This document shows positions 24,301 to 33,200 of a stretch of 64,000 bases of DNA, piece by piece (within the stretch, counting starts at the first letter, position 1; the number at the start of each line of letters is the position of its first letter). The position numbers and the translations under genes were made by a program. Location of the stretch: contig NMRA01000388.1 of assembly GCA_002633005.1 (NCBI GenBank), positions 126,001-190,000 on the forward strand, in the 5' to 3' direction. The notes under the pieces were generated by a model. The model was not told the origin of the DNA. It searched no databases and saw only the letters and a program-made list of their open reading frames with translations. Source of the stretch: Phoronis australis. Lineage: Eukaryota; Phoronida; Phoronidae.

Positions 24301-25806
24301 CTTCCTAACCACCACCGTGACCACATATTTTTTATTTATATGAACACAGCTCCAGAAATCATTTCACATTACATCCAGGTTCTCATTCATCCCCTTGCAT
24401 ACATTTACTAGCAAGACAGAGATCAGAGGAGTAGAAGATACCTTTTGTGAAATGCTCGAGTATCTGCAAGTAAAGCTAGGATTTGAACCCGGGTCTCCCA
24501 AACGAGAGCCCGTAGCTCAACTCACTGAGCCACACCGTCTCCAGTTACTGACTTGACAGCATGTCGTATTTGAAAGACAATAGGTTAATTTTTAAATTTT
24601 CCAGATAAAATGAAAGCCCCGGCCGAAATCAAATTTCGTAATGACGTCATAGTTAACACGAGAATGGTCATAGTGGCTGTTTCTTGGCACTTAAAATACC
24701 GGTACCTCAAAATTTGGTGACCCCTATTCTTTCTTATTTTGTTTCAAACACGTGAGGTATCAACATAAGAAAAATGTCTAACGGCATAACCACTGGTGTG
24801 AAAGCCAAAACGTTGAAAGTTGAGGTGCTCAACGTAAAGAAAACGTTCACGTAGACCGGCATTGGAAAATCAGAAAACTTGTAAATTTTATTAAAGCCAT
24901 TAAAACATGAAATTGACACCGTGTATTAAACGTAGTCCGTTCTGAATGAGTTTCAACCATTTAATTAAACAAGGACGGTTTTCGAAGTTTACATTTTGCA
25001 GCGTTGCTTTTACTTTGCTGATCTGGAGGCATTAACGTGTTCTAGACTTCAACTGAATAATTCAAATGTGTTATTAAAAGAATACAACGACTGAACGCTA
25101 GTGTTTGGACAACATGAAAAAGAGTAATCCAAAATATCTTTTTGTTTCAGTTACAATACCTGCTGTAGAAGACGCAGATTTATGTAAGTTAAGTTGGTGG
25201 GTCTAAACATGTTCTAGAAACGCCTCGATTTTGGATTAAAGGTAACGAGTCACATTTACTTCTGAGTAAACATATGGGACTGAACAGCGAAGCGTCGACT
25301 CTTCTCTACAGTGGGAATAGTCCGAACTAAGGAGTCTATTTCTCGCCAGTAGTCACTGCAGCGACAAGGGTGCATATCACGTTACACCACTTCGGGTTAT
25401 CTTCGATGGGATAGCATCATCTTAACTCCGATGTTTGTTAACTACAGAAGCTAACGGGGACGCTCAAGTTAACTTTGCAATTAATGTCAACGCTTCGCTT
25501 GGTAATTAGCGTAAAATATACGTAAGCGATTAACTAATCATTGTCATGTGCCTAGGTGCGGACGGTAATGCACAGATAGTGGAAACGGGGACACTGCCGC
25601 TGATAATCATCAGCGTCGTGAGCGCAGTGGTCTTTGTATTCTGCATCGCTCTTGGCGTGTTCATGAGGTATTCAAGAACTCACAACAATTGCTGTGGAAT
25701 GGATAATTACAACTTCGACTCCGATATGTCGAATGTCAGCAGTCACAACGATTCCTACGTCGAAACTCCATCGTATAGCACGCCAGATTCCGACAGCATT
25801 ACGTAA
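5639..25806 (+). CDS. Kringle/EGF single-pass membrane receptor, partial gene model (5 exons)
   Basis: Proposed join: 5639-5929, 13924-14082, 19550-19696, 25151-25183, 25556-25806. Every junction is phase 1, each internal exon is a multiple of three, and the last exon ends at TAA. The order reads extracellular kringle, a lysine/proline-rich spacer, one EGF/laminin-EGF-like module, a short acidic linker, one transmembrane helix and a tail of about 50 residues. This is the layout of a type I membrane protein. The 5' part with the signal peptide and the promoter were not identified, and further exons may lie in the long introns or in the gap at 14191-14387. Kringles next to a membrane anchor are known in ROR and MuSK-type receptors, but no kinase is seen downstream. 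That the five exons belong to one gene is inferred from phase and order only. Confidence 0.6.
6137..6220. repeat. Dispersed repeat, pair with 3488-3578
   Basis: Second copy of the repeat at 3488-3578, same orientation, a few bases shorter through small indels. Confidence 0.7.
7207..7530 (-). other. Open stretch ending at a strong splice donor, unassigned
   Basis: The minus strand is open for about 107 codons and ends with AAGAG|GTAAGT, a near-perfect donor. The end of the translation (NECYESSQASVVTNTESGEKR split over this frame) vaguely recalls the C-terminal end of Gypsy-type integrases, but I could not align it convincingly. It could be a minus-strand exon, a retroelement scrap or chance. 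No matching acceptor exon was found nearby. Confidence 0.2.
7610..7680. repeat. Dispersed repeat, pair with 49183-49252
   Basis: The run gtattttgctagac, then 'ctattgtaaaaatggccaat' style sequence, then gaataaggtt and a final cctt, recurs in the same orientation at 49183-49252 with scattered substitutions. Confidence 0.65.
9000..10060 (-). pseudogene. Penelope-like retroelement, degenerate, RT thumb to GIY-YIG and 3' tail
   Basis: Read on the minus strand, 10040 to 9890 encodes FIDVLIHRQNDVFSTSVNRK, then a stop, GLYLKWDSFVPKKHKIGLV and INRAFKICSNSDLFDEELE. These are hallmark motifs of the end of the PLE reverse transcriptase. After frame breaks, 9615-9289 encodes a GIY-YIG-type endonuclease (SHLVYQLNCSECEQFYIGMT with CSQSFLDNWSHYILLW). 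The 3' tail down to about 9020 matches the plus-strand sequence at 16260-16505, including cgtgtacctgta and caatggtttaga. The tail ends in a 25-bp tandem duplication (9022-9071). Stops and frameshifts make it non-functional. Confidence 0.8.
9022..9071 (-). repeat. 25-bp unit duplicated in tandem at PLE tail
   Basis: Two identical 25-bp units, 9022-9046 and 9047-9071. On the minus strand the unit contains aagttcgtgcttctgttctg, which is also the terminal word of the related tail at 16480-16502. The duplication sits at the extreme 3' end of the element. Confidence 0.9.
10229..11712 (+). mobile_element. TTAA-flanked THAP transposon (Kolobok-like), copy 1
   Basis: The element spans 10233-11708 with termini AGGAGAAAGCCACCC and its near-inverse GGTGACATTCTCCT. 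It is flanked by TTAC (a mutated TTAA) on the left and TTAA on the right. It is collinear with copies at 17589-19136 (inverted), 26788-28509 and 61895-63014. The THAP-derived segment is at about 10370-10640 with frame breaks (MLRKWLVVVKNE, AVNSKYEAVKHLRV). It lacks a block of about 230 bp present in copy 3 (junction near 11071). An internal tandem duplication lies near 11120-11225. The TTAA target site plus THAP coding remnant points to the Kolobok superfamily. It is non-autonomous and decayed. Confidence 0.75.
12238..12333. repeat. Compound (TA)n(GT)n microsatellite
   Basis: A short TA run is followed by roughly 65 bp of GT repeat. Confidence 0.97.
13924..14082 (+). CDS. Spacer exon of the kringle/EGF receptor, unrecognised domain
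   Basis: Acceptor tgcttccaacag|aa and donor gttg|gtatgg bound a 159-nt open exon that is phase 1 at both ends, like its neighbours. The translation starts AVLEFALRPPTTKSPQPSGS and continues with a basic segment (LKRLKEVVKARAFTIKKKDG) and one cysteine (TACNGTATSV). I do not recognise the domain. The proline/threonine/serine-rich start looks like an exposed linker and the basic part could be a small folded segment. The evidence that it is a real exon is the splice sites, the phase and the coding-like composition. The next intron contains an assembly gap, so a neighbouring exon may be missing. Confidence 0.5.
14173..14490. repeat. Dispersed repeat, copy 2 (interrupted by assembly gap)
   Basis: Matches 17-185 on both sides of the gap. 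In copy 1 only 47 bp separate the matching flanks, whereas here 197 Ns do. Confidence 0.75.
14191..14387. other. Assembly gap (197 N)
   Basis: A run of Ns inside a dispersed repeat. Open frames across it are artefacts. Confidence 1.
14692..14905. repeat. (ACAT)n tetranucleotide tract with higher-order units
   Basis: Imperfect ACAT/CATA repeats. The word gtatacattctgtacat recurs three times (starting about 14743, 14812 and 14857), showing that larger blocks were duplicated as well as single tetranucleotides. Long open frames on both strands here are repeat artefacts. Confidence 0.95.
16260..16505 (+). mobile_element. Penelope-like element 3' tail fragment
   Basis: This plus-strand segment corresponds to the 3' tail of the minus-strand Penelope-like remnant at 9000-9250. 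Shared landmarks in order are gttccaactgttttgatt, cgtgtacctgta, aatggtttaga, atgtcgtt.tttac and aagttcgtgct. No coding part of the element is retained, as expected of a 5'-truncated insertion. Confidence 0.65.
17585..19140 (-). mobile_element. TTAA-flanked THAP transposon (Kolobok-like), copy 2
   Basis: Perfect 19-bp ends TTAAAGGAGAATGCCACCC (17585-17603) and its inverse (19122-19140) delimit a 1.55-kb element inserted in reverse orientation relative to copies 1 and 3. If TTAA is the target duplication, the element proper is 17589-19136. The minus strand at 18810-19025 keeps part of the THAP-like segment (AVNSKYEAVKHLGACGRH), but the N-terminal zinc-ligand part is deleted. It lies in the intron before the EGF exon. 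Confidence 0.85.
19141..19549. other. Intron end before the EGF exon
   Basis: An open frame from 19124 to 19411 begins inside the transposon terminus and has no recognisable domain. I see nothing else. Confidence 0.4.
19550..19696 (+). CDS. EGF/laminin-EGF-like domain exon
   Basis: Acceptor ttgtttcag|at and donor ttct|gtacgt bound a 147-nt phase 1-1 exon. It encodes eight cysteines in the pattern ECTQPGTFGENC, EHECHC, LTCNDQTGSC and GGCAEYFSGDNC. The spacing is that of the compact EGF modules found in MEGF/SREC-like and Tie-like receptors, close to the laminin-EGF type. Such modules are extracellular spacers or ligand-binding units. If the next coding exon is at 25151 the split codon reads Phe. 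A codon starting T followed by GT or GC in an undetected exon would instead give a ninth cysteine, typical of tandem modules, so further EGF exons in the 5.4-kb intron cannot be excluded. Confidence 0.75.
21340..21376. repeat. (AAT)n microsatellite with inverted ATT part
   Basis: taataataatattaataataataattattattatca: a short AAT run turning into its complement. Confidence 0.9.
21705..21949 (+). pseudogene. THAP zinc-finger domain, frameshifted
   Basis: Starting at 21717 the frame reads RCVSGGCSNSSQAENVSVF. One missing base near 21775 shifts it to PKDTKVAQKWHRFER, then a TGA stop, VWDVIVDQAIRSG and ATLCSAHFEDSCFD. The C-x4-C, tryptophan and C-x2-H-F landmarks of the C2CH THAP fold are all present. 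THAP domains bind DNA and occur in P, Kolobok and ISL2EU transposon proteins and in host THAP proteins. The frameshift and stop argue for a pseudogene, although the frameshift could be a sequencing error. It differs in sequence from the THAP remnants in the TTAA-flanked family. Confidence 0.65.
21963..22232 (-). CDS. Small acidic hypothetical protein, 89 aa
   Basis: A true ATG (22232) opens an 89-codon frame. It begins MAESREFESDDDYEQELNKI, very rich in Asp/Glu/Tyr, and ends with a basic segment. A palindromic tgacgtca (CRE-like) lies about 40 bp upstream of the start, within the inverted repeat at 22261-22276. I do not recognise the family. The sequence shows coding-like bias but could be the first exon of a longer transposon gene. 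It converges on the THAP remnant. Confidence 0.35.
   Translation of the reverse strand: MAESREFESDDDYEQELNKIYYEEKYGNGGQDEEMGLHESDNKFNLVPAAYFSTLGLTNWILQREKRPRAQRVNPVITDDLELRADVSE
22369..22683 (-). pseudogene. Non-LTR retrotransposon C-terminal fragment
   Basis: The minus strand encodes a cysteine/histidine motif (YCGICYLGEIEDEPHFVC) that resembles the conserved C-x2-C...E-D-E-x-H-F...C signature after the reverse transcriptase of several metazoan LINE families. A short C-terminal region follows. The reverse transcriptase and endonuclease are absent, consistent with a truncated insertion. The LINE clade cannot be assigned from this piece. Confidence 0.6.
24474..24542 (-). repeat. tRNA-like sequence (SINE head or tRNA pseudogene)
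   Basis: On the minus strand gtggctcagtgagttgagc resembles a D-arm with an A box, and cccgggttcaaatcc resembles a T-arm with a B box, at tRNA-like spacing. The anticodon stem does not pair well, so a functional tRNA is unlikely. The RNA polymerase III promoter boxes suggest a tRNA-derived SINE. Confidence 0.55.
25151..25183 (+). CDS. 33-nt linker exon
   Basis: The acceptor tttgtttcag and the near-ideal donor t|gtaagt enclose exactly 33 nt in phase 1-1, encoding TIPAVEDADL plus split codons. The acidic, proline-containing peptide suits a juxtamembrane linker between the EGF module and the transmembrane exon. Such a short exon rests on its splice sites and matching phase only. Confidence 0.5.
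25556..25806 (+). CDS. Transmembrane and cytoplasmic tail exon
   Basis: After acceptor catgtgcctag, the phase-1 frame encodes ADGNAQIVETG, a hydrophobic helix (LPLIIISVVSAVVFVFCIAL, about 22 residues) and a short basic stop-transfer (MRYSRTH). A tail follows, rich in Asp, Ser, Asn and Tyr (NYNFDSDMSN, then SYVETPSYSTPDSDSIT), ending in TAA at 25804-25806. Two or three tail tyrosines lie in acidic/proline contexts and could be phosphorylation sites (inference). A strong donor-like sequence, ac|gtaaga at 25803, overlaps the stop codon, so the exon might instead splice on in phase 2, but no downstream kinase or other partner exon was found. The positive charges after the helix support an outside-to-inside orientation. 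Confidence 0.65.
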
Positions 25807-26783
25807 GAATATGCACATCCAGAGAAACCACAGGGAAGGGATGAGGAACTCATCTAAGCAAAAGACACGTCTATGATCATCAATTATTGCCCGAATTATT
25901 CTGACGACCCGTTTTAGAAGTTCCCTGAGTTCAGTAACGCCAGGACCTGACTAAAAAGCAAGACCTCGCTAACTTACGTCAGATAAGTCATGTATTTTGA
26001 AGGAGAACACGTGATTATGGTTAGATTTTAGCGAGGTTCAGAACAGTTCTCACAGGGGTTTGGCTATCAGAACACACGTCAATGGACTCGTCACCCTTTT
26101 TTCACTCTGTCAAAAACTGCATGCAACGAACGAAAAGTTTTGAGTCATTTCACATCACAAGCCCCACAAATGACCACAGAAACATTATTCTCTCTTGTAT
26201 TTGTGACCCTTTCACTCCTACTGAAAACCAACTAGACTGAAGAAAAAAGATGTAAAAACGCAAAATCAGCACTTTTCACCCCAAAACAATCACTTTCTTG
26301 CCGACGCTCGACTAAAGCCAACATTCGATTCCGAAAGCAAATTCCCTGTCAATTCCAAAAACGTGGTGCAAAAGTAGTGTCAACCAATTTTTTTTTTTTG
26401 CAAAATCTGTCTTGCTTGACGGAGTGCTACCTGAAATCGCGGCCAATTTCTCAGTCGCTACACAGCAATACACAATTGTAATGGGGGACCACCATCTTGA
26501 ACAAGAGTGCAGCTACAGCCGAGCAAGTGGTCTTTTTTCATTCTCAACATGTTCACAAATACAATCAAACTACATTCACTCGGCCTACATCCAATACCTA
26601 ACTCAAAATGCCCCCAAGCCTGGCCTACCCCTAGATTTTAATAGTTTGGGAGAGGAAATTGGCCGCGGCCGCAGCCTAACTGTTCATTACCACCTAACGT
26701 TAATGAACTCCACTCAGGTGTTTATTTAAAATATCCTCACCGGAAAGTCGAACATTTTACGTGTTATCAGGCAGTAAACATGA
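25807..26783. other. Presumed 3' UTR and intergenic sequence
   Basis: No gene recognised. No clear AATAAA was found in the first 400 bp after the receptor stop, so the transcript end is unknown. Confidence 0.4.
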
Positions 26784-28513
26784 TTAAAGGAGAATGCCAC
26801 CCGGTTTAATTAGTCTTTTTTACCGTCTTAATCGGTCTATATCCACATCGAGTCTTATACGGTCGACCTCACCTTGCCGAGAGGTGTCGCGTTAACCTGT
26901 GAGGAAGGTGAGAAATGACGCAACAACGTCAGTGGTTCGTCTGCAGAGTGAATGCCGCTATATTGCGGTGCATCGTTCCCGCTTATCCGAAATATGAAGC
27001 TGCGAAGAAAGCGGGTAAATCGTTTTTTTTTTTGACTTTCTCGAGAGTCCGAAATGCTTAGCAAGTGGCTCGCGGTAGTGAAGAACAACAAGTACGCTGT
27101 TAATAGCAAGTATGAGGCCGTGAAGCATCTCCGTGTCTGTGGCCGGCATTTCGTCGACAATGATTTTTCTGACGAATTCAGGCTTACCAAAGAACTACCC
27201 ATACGTTCCGTTGCCTATGCATGTTCACGGCGCCTCTCTAGTATTTCTTGATCTGTGTATTCCGGTTCGAACTGATAGCCTGTGAAACCTATACGATCCG
27301 ACCCGTGAAGTCTTTGTCGGATGAGCTCTTGACTATGTCGGCTTTGGCGCCGGGTAAGTTGTGATGTACATGTAGACGTTTACTGATTATTCTGCGTTCT
27401 GTTTCAAAAGGAATTATTCTCATCCTAACCAATGCTTACATAAAACTGAAACAAAGTCTTTCTCATTAGATACAATTTGTAATGCCTTTGCAGTATTCGT
27501 GAGTGCAAATGTTGAGAAGCCAGCAGTGAATAAACCACGGCGTTACCGGCATTTGATGCCGGCAATAAAGGTAATTGACCGGGCACCGAAAGTCGTGTGA
27601 ACGCATTCTAATTCAGTGTTTGCTGACAAAAAGCTGTTGTGAAACAATTATTACTCGATTTTATATGCTATGGTCATATGTTAGGGGAATCTTTATTTAG
27701 AAATACAACTGCATCATCCAAATCATTGTTACTGTTCAACCTTTGCCCTGACGGTCTGTGGAAGGGGAACCTAACTTCGCGGCCCCCGACAAGTAAGTAT
27801 ATTTTCAGTTTCGTGGCTAATTCACTTAGATAATTACGTGCACATTATTTCTTTGGCTCATTATTATAGTCTTTTCGTGACTGGAGGTTTAGTTTCCAAC
27901 TCAAGCTAGTTTATATTCGTGCCAGTCCCGGCGGCCGCGACGGGCCTGATCGGGTTCCAAACCAACGGCCGGGATAACGAGTCAGTCCGGTCGCCACGAG
28001 CCTGATCGGGTTCTGAGCCACTGGCCGGGATAACAAGCGTTTTATGTGTTTAGAACTCAAAAAATCACAAGCTTCAACAACATCGATCAATGTTCTCCTG
28101 TCTGTATTTCACGGATCGAAGATTACTTCGAATTTATCTCTGAACAGGCCCTAAACTCCTGCTACGGACCTTAGTAAATTGGCCTGCCGAACTTTGTAGG
28201 CTACGGTGAGTCCAAATACCAATAAATCCGTAACAGCGAAATAAAACAACACGTTTTTACAAGAATTCGGTGTATTTTTAAGGGTCTACATCGAAGTTTG
28301 GTGATTTATTGGTGTTAAACGTTGAATTCAAGCGATAAGTTGACACCACTAATCCCTGTTGTGAACTGCTGAAAAACTGCGTGTGAAACCAATGACGCCA
28401 TTGAATAATTTCAACACCTCCGCCTGTTGTCAGGTTTCAGGTAACGCAACCGAACTACTCGATCAAAATTGATACAAAATAGATTGTTTTTTTCGGGTGG
28501 CATTCTCCTTTAA
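26784..28513 (+). mobile_element. TTAA-flanked THAP transposon (Kolobok-like), copy 3
   Basis: The longest copy (26788-28509, 1.72 kb), with perfect 19-bp inverted ends including TTAA on both sides. The THAP-derived segment at about 26930-27250 reads WFVCRVNAAI, then after a frame break MLSKWLAVVKNNKYAVNSKY and EAVKHLRVCGRHFVDNDFS, retaining the C-x2-H part of the zinc site. A later segment (CPDGLWKGNLTSRPPTS, 27740-27800) ends at a gtaagt donor and is also visible in copies 2 and 4, suggesting remains of a second exon of the ancestral gene. An internal tandem duplication of period 56 bp lies at about 27940-28045. It carries no intact transposase. Confidence 0.85.
27938..28048. repeat. 56-bp internal tandem duplication in transposon copy 3
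   Basis: gcctgatcgggttc occurs at 27944 and again at 28000, each followed by a related ggccgggataac stretch. The same duplication is present in copy 1 near 11120-11225, while copies 2 and 4 have one unit, so copies 1 and 3 form a subfamily. Confidence 0.75.
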
Positions 28514-28779
28514 ACAAATCAGAACGCCACTTGCCTGAAAGCTATACGTATATGTATTCAAGTACTTCCCGCAATGAAAGAATTATTTTATTATTTTGTG
28601 GTTTGTTTAAATATCCGCTCATTTTAATATTCATTTGCTCGTTTAATAGGTGATCAGCATGAAAGTAAATGATTATTCTGCTCGTGTAAGTGCAGAGTAT
28701 TACTGTTCCTGGGTTTTCTTCAATTTTATTACTCTGCGCGTGTATGCGCAGAGTACAGTTGTTTGCTGCTAAGGTCATA

Positions 28780-28806
28780 TACCGTACTCGTCCGGGTTAC
28801 CGCCCA
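28780..28806 (+). repeat. Left arm of perfect 27-bp inverted repeat
   Basis: The 27 bases starting taccgtactcgtccgggtta are the exact reverse complement of 35506-35532. The related start taccgtattcg is seen at 43361. Likely a transposon terminus. Confidence 0.85.
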
Positions 28807-29314
28807 GGGCGCTTAAATTGGGAATCTAAAAAACAAGGGGTGGGTGATAAGCCGAACATGAGCGGTTAAAATCGAAATTTTTGAAAAGTCAGGAGTGGGT
28901 GTTTACTGCACGGAGGACCGATTTTACCCTCACGGAACTACATTGACGTCGGAGTAGCAGTTCAAATATACGTCGGCGGATTGAAGTAACGGACTTCCAC
29001 TCTCTGAAGTGGAAGAGCGCACACGACACAGTGGCGCCGTGAGCCCGAGCATGATTGAGTTTTTTACGTACCTCCGTCGGCAGGGCCGTAGGAAGCGGGG
29101 GGGCCGGGGGGGCCCGTGCCCCCCCCAAAAATTTTCAGCGTAGAAGCTTCTGCAACATTGTATTTTGATTTGAAGTACAGTTTTCTCAGACTTATAACGA
29201 AATTGAAGAATCTGACTTAGTTATCAGAAAAACACCATAAATACGTGTGGATCAGGCAGCTTTTATTTCGCCAAAGAATCGTTTCCCAAGACTGCAGAAC
29301 AAGACTTCAAGTTG

Positions 29315-29357
29315 ATGTTTGGCGTCGTCGGCAAAGTGAAGACCTCACGTGTGTACG
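29315..29357 (+). CDS. Candidate first coding exon of the hAT transposase
   Basis: An ATG at 29315 opens a 14-codon frame (MFGVVGKVKTSRVY plus one base) ending at a perfect donor, g|gtaagt. Joining to the acceptor at 30201/30202 gives GDESLHVTLRLLTAAEL, where the glycine codon is rebuilt across the junction. The phase agreement supports this splice. The frame is open further upstream, so another start is possible. Confidence 0.45.
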
Positions 29358-30201
29358 GTAAGTGTTACATTATATCTAGCAGTAGCGCGTGCAGTTCTAA
29401 GCTTGAACTTTGGTGTTCAGTGCATTATTCGAGATGTCGACCGCAATGGAGGTAATTGAGTTTTCTAACGTTGTGGAGTTGTTTTTACTGTTCATTGTGA
29501 TTGTCGTGTAGTATAATTGTTTAAGATATAATCTCAAAAACGCTGTTACAATTTTCCAAAATATCGTTTCGTTTTCGTTTTATGCAACTTTAAAACGTTT
29601 TCATAAAAATCTGAAGCACTAGTTTGATTAGCCCTCATGCAAAAGTCGAACATCTTAAGAAAAATTCTTAACCGCGTGTTCGAGAACAGTGTATCGGAAT
29701 TTGAAAGTTCGATGCAAATTCAATACATTTTTGAATTTGGAAAAAATTGGAACTCTTATTAGGTTCTACATAACTTTAAAAGCACAAAATGCAAAACTTA
29801 GATTATAAAAAATTGCGACAAGTTTCCGGTTTCCTAGCAGAAAACTAACCTGAAATTGTGCAAATAGTAATGTTAGGTTCGCGACGGCGGTTACATGTAT
29901 GTGGCTTGTCCCTTTGAAACAACTATCATCCCGTACTTTGTTCTGTGTATGAGCGCATTTTGGGCATTTGCCATGAAGTTGGGGACGTGAAATGGGAAAA
30001 AATCCATTGGCATTCACTAAAAGTGCCATTTCGGAAAGTCGAAATTATGTCTATAAACTCATTCCTGGAATAAGGCCCATTTACGAATTTCTTGTCATTA
30101 CACAGAATTTCAAAACCTATCTAAAGTATCGCATGGCCTTATTTTATAAAGGCAAGTAATCTCTTGATACAACCTTGCAGTTGCTTAATTTCTGTTTATA
30201 G

Positions 30202-33200
30202 GTGACGAATCCCTCCACGTGACATTAAGGCTGCTGACTGCAGCCGAGCTCTTCATTCACTCTGACTTTTATGCAAGGCACCCACACGTTATTGCTGCTA
30301 CTCAGAAAGAAAACTCTATATCTTCGGATTTTCAAACATTATTCACTGTGGTAATGTCTCAGGAGGACGGTCTTGGAGACACTGTAAACGATGATAATGA
30401 AGCAGCCATTGTAAGAGAGGCAAAGCATCTGTGCCACGATGGGAATTGGAGTGGTCTCATGGCTGTCATGGGTCTGTCGTCTGTATTGAAAATGCCAGTA
30501 ACAAGTGTATATCCCGACGTAGGAAAAAGTGTTCATTCCCTTCATGGGGAGATCTTACCACGTGTATTAGGAAAGGCTTCATGCAACAAATATGCGATTT
30601 TCTTGTGGTCTAGAGATGGAAATCTTGACAACCGACCCGGCGCGATTTTTGAACCAAATCATGTCGTAGCAGTTAGAATAAAAAACACACGCCCTGTACC
30701 TGAGTGTCAAATGAATAAAAAAAGATTTTGCGACGATTCCCAGGAATGTTCAAGAGCAAAGAAGCAGCACGCTTCCAGTCACCAAAGAAAAATAGGTGCC
30801 TTCTTTAAGGTAAAATCCCTACCTGTAACCAGTAACTCACTCACGCTCGAAACTCACTTAATAGGCGGCGCATCACGCACTAAACCTGGAGGTGCTTCAG
30901 CTTGGAATATAAAAAGTAACTCTGAAACGTCAAACACAGAACTATCGGACGTCCTGGAGTCCCACAGTAGCTGTCCTACGCAGTTAGCAAACAGCACTTC
31001 TGAAGAAGCCACATTGCACACAGAGCCACTTGTGGTGAACGCTGGGACTCACAAATCTGGTACTACGAATTTAGAACCATCGAGCCAGTCACAGGAGCTT
31101 TATTGTAGCTTTTCAGCACCAAGTGAAAACTCCCACACTCACCAAAACAGTTCTTCTCAGTCGGCTCACACCATGCAAGAAAAACGTGGTTTACACGACA
31201 TTCCCGAGCATCCACACAAACCTTCAAATCACGTCTTTCCAAAACGACCTTTTGGCAAGAAAAATCGTCAATTTCAAAAACAGTGGTTTATCTCATGGCC
31301 GTGGCTGCATTATATTGAGGGGGAAGATAAGGTGTTGTGTCACATATGTGCAAAAGCTTACCACATGGGTCTGCTGTCTTCAGCAAAACAAGAGCTATCA
31401 TTTGTTGTTACCGGTTATACCAACTGGAAAAAGGCTACTGACAAGACGTCTGGCTTTACGAAGCATGAGAAATCTGAGTGCCATAAAGAAGCAATGGAAC
31501 GCACACTGATAGTGAAGTTGTCTGTCAAAGATGTTGCGGAACAACTGTCAACAGCCCACGGAGAGCAAAAAGCGAAAAACCGCAGAATGTTCCTGAAAAT
31601 ATTAACAAACATACGTTTTTTGGCAAGACAAGGTATACCGTTTAGGGGTGACGGAGATGAACAAGATTCCAATTTTATTCAACTACTCCATCTAAAAGAA
31701 ACAGAGACAGATATTTTGAAATCATGGTTGTCGCAGAAAACAAATAAATATACGTCTCCAGATATTCAAAATGAAGCGATCAAACTGATGGCTTTAAAAG
31801 TTCTCCGAGAAATAGCGTCGTGCATTCGCGGCAGTCCTTATTTTAGTATACTGGCAGACGAAACTACTGACGTGTCTAATAGCGAACAACTCGTCGTTTG
31901 TATCCGATGGGTAGACGAATCATTACAACCCCATGAAGATTTCATCGGATTTCGCCGCTTGGAATTGATGGATGCCCAAACAATTACGTCACTTCTAAAA
32001 GACACACTGTTGCGGATGAACTTGTCTTTAAGCAGATGTCGTGGTCAATGCTATGATGGTTGCAGCACAATGAGTGGGTCCAAAAATGGAGTCGTTGTCA
32101 ACATTAAACAGGAAGAACATCGCGCCCTGTACACACATTGTTATGGCCACGCGTTGAATCTTGCCTGCTCAGATAGTATCAAACGATGCAAGCTGATGGC
32201 AGATGCTTTAGACACCACGTACGAAATTACCAAACTGATAAAAAAATCTCCCAAACGTGACGCACAGTTGAATAAAATACGAGATGCGTTGCTTGACGAC
32301 AGAGAAGTGGGTAATATTCGGCAACTGTGTCCAACGAGATGGACCGTGAAGGCTGACGCTCTGAATCGTGTGATAGGTAACTATGATTGTTTACAGGAAC
32401 TCTGGTCCTGGGGAGTCCAAAATTGCAATGATTCAGAAATGAAAGCGCGGATACGTGGAATTCAGTCTCACATGACACAGTTTAGTTTCTTTTACGGTTT
32501 AGTACTTTCAGAGCGCCTGTTGGTGCATGCTGACAATCTGAGTACAACTTTACAAAGCGTTCAGATGTCCGCGGCTGAGGCTCAAAAGATTGCCAAAATG
32601 ACCCTTACTACATTAGAACGGATGAGAAACGACAGAGAATTTAAAAACTTCTGGGATGAAGTCCTAGCTTGTGCAAAGGATCATCACGTCAAAGATCCTG
32701 GTCTCCCTAGACGCAATAGAAAACCCGCTAGATACGAAACAGGAAATGCGCCTCCGGAGTTTTCTTCGAGTCCAGAAGATTATTATAGAAGAATTTATTT
32801 TGAAGCTCTTGACAATATCATTGCATCAATACGGGACAGGTTTGATCAAGAAGATTACAAAATTTATATGCAGTGTGAGGAGCTGATACTCAAGGCGGCA
32901 AAAGGGGAAAACTTTGAAAATGAATACCAAGATGTTATCAGTTTTTATGAAGATGATTTTGATTCAACACTGCGCTGTCACCTGGCTACGTTTGGGGCCA
33001 ATTATGCACAGGATGGTAGTCAAGAGGTAACATTGTCTCGTGTTGTGGATCATTTGCAGAAATTATCAGCCGGTCAAAAACACTTGATCGAAAATGTAAT
33101 TAAACTAGCAAACTTGCTGTTAGTGATGCCTGCAACAAATGCCAGTAGCGAACGAGCATTTAGTGCTCTTAGGCGTGTTAAGTCATATTTACGTTCCACA

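Larger units (their letters stand above)
19697..25150. other. Intron between EGF and linker exons
   Basis: Contains an AAT microsatellite (about 21340-21376), an inverted-repeat-bounded THAP/acidic-ORF unit (21602-22276), a LINE tail (22369-22683) and a tRNA-like sequence (24474-24542). No further host exon was recognised, although short ones could be missed. Confidence 0.4.

Noticed and set aside
24770-24835. Possible further Penelope tail (gtgaaagccaaaacgttgaaag)
   Set aside because: The motif is suggestive but too short and no coding part or matching copy was found.
25807-29080. Kinase domain continuing the kringle receptor
   Set aside because: No kinase motifs were found on the plus strand before the hAT element.
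30219-30221. GTG as start of the transposase
   Set aside because: The frame continues upstream to a splice acceptor at 30200-30201; GTG starts are not expected in animals.
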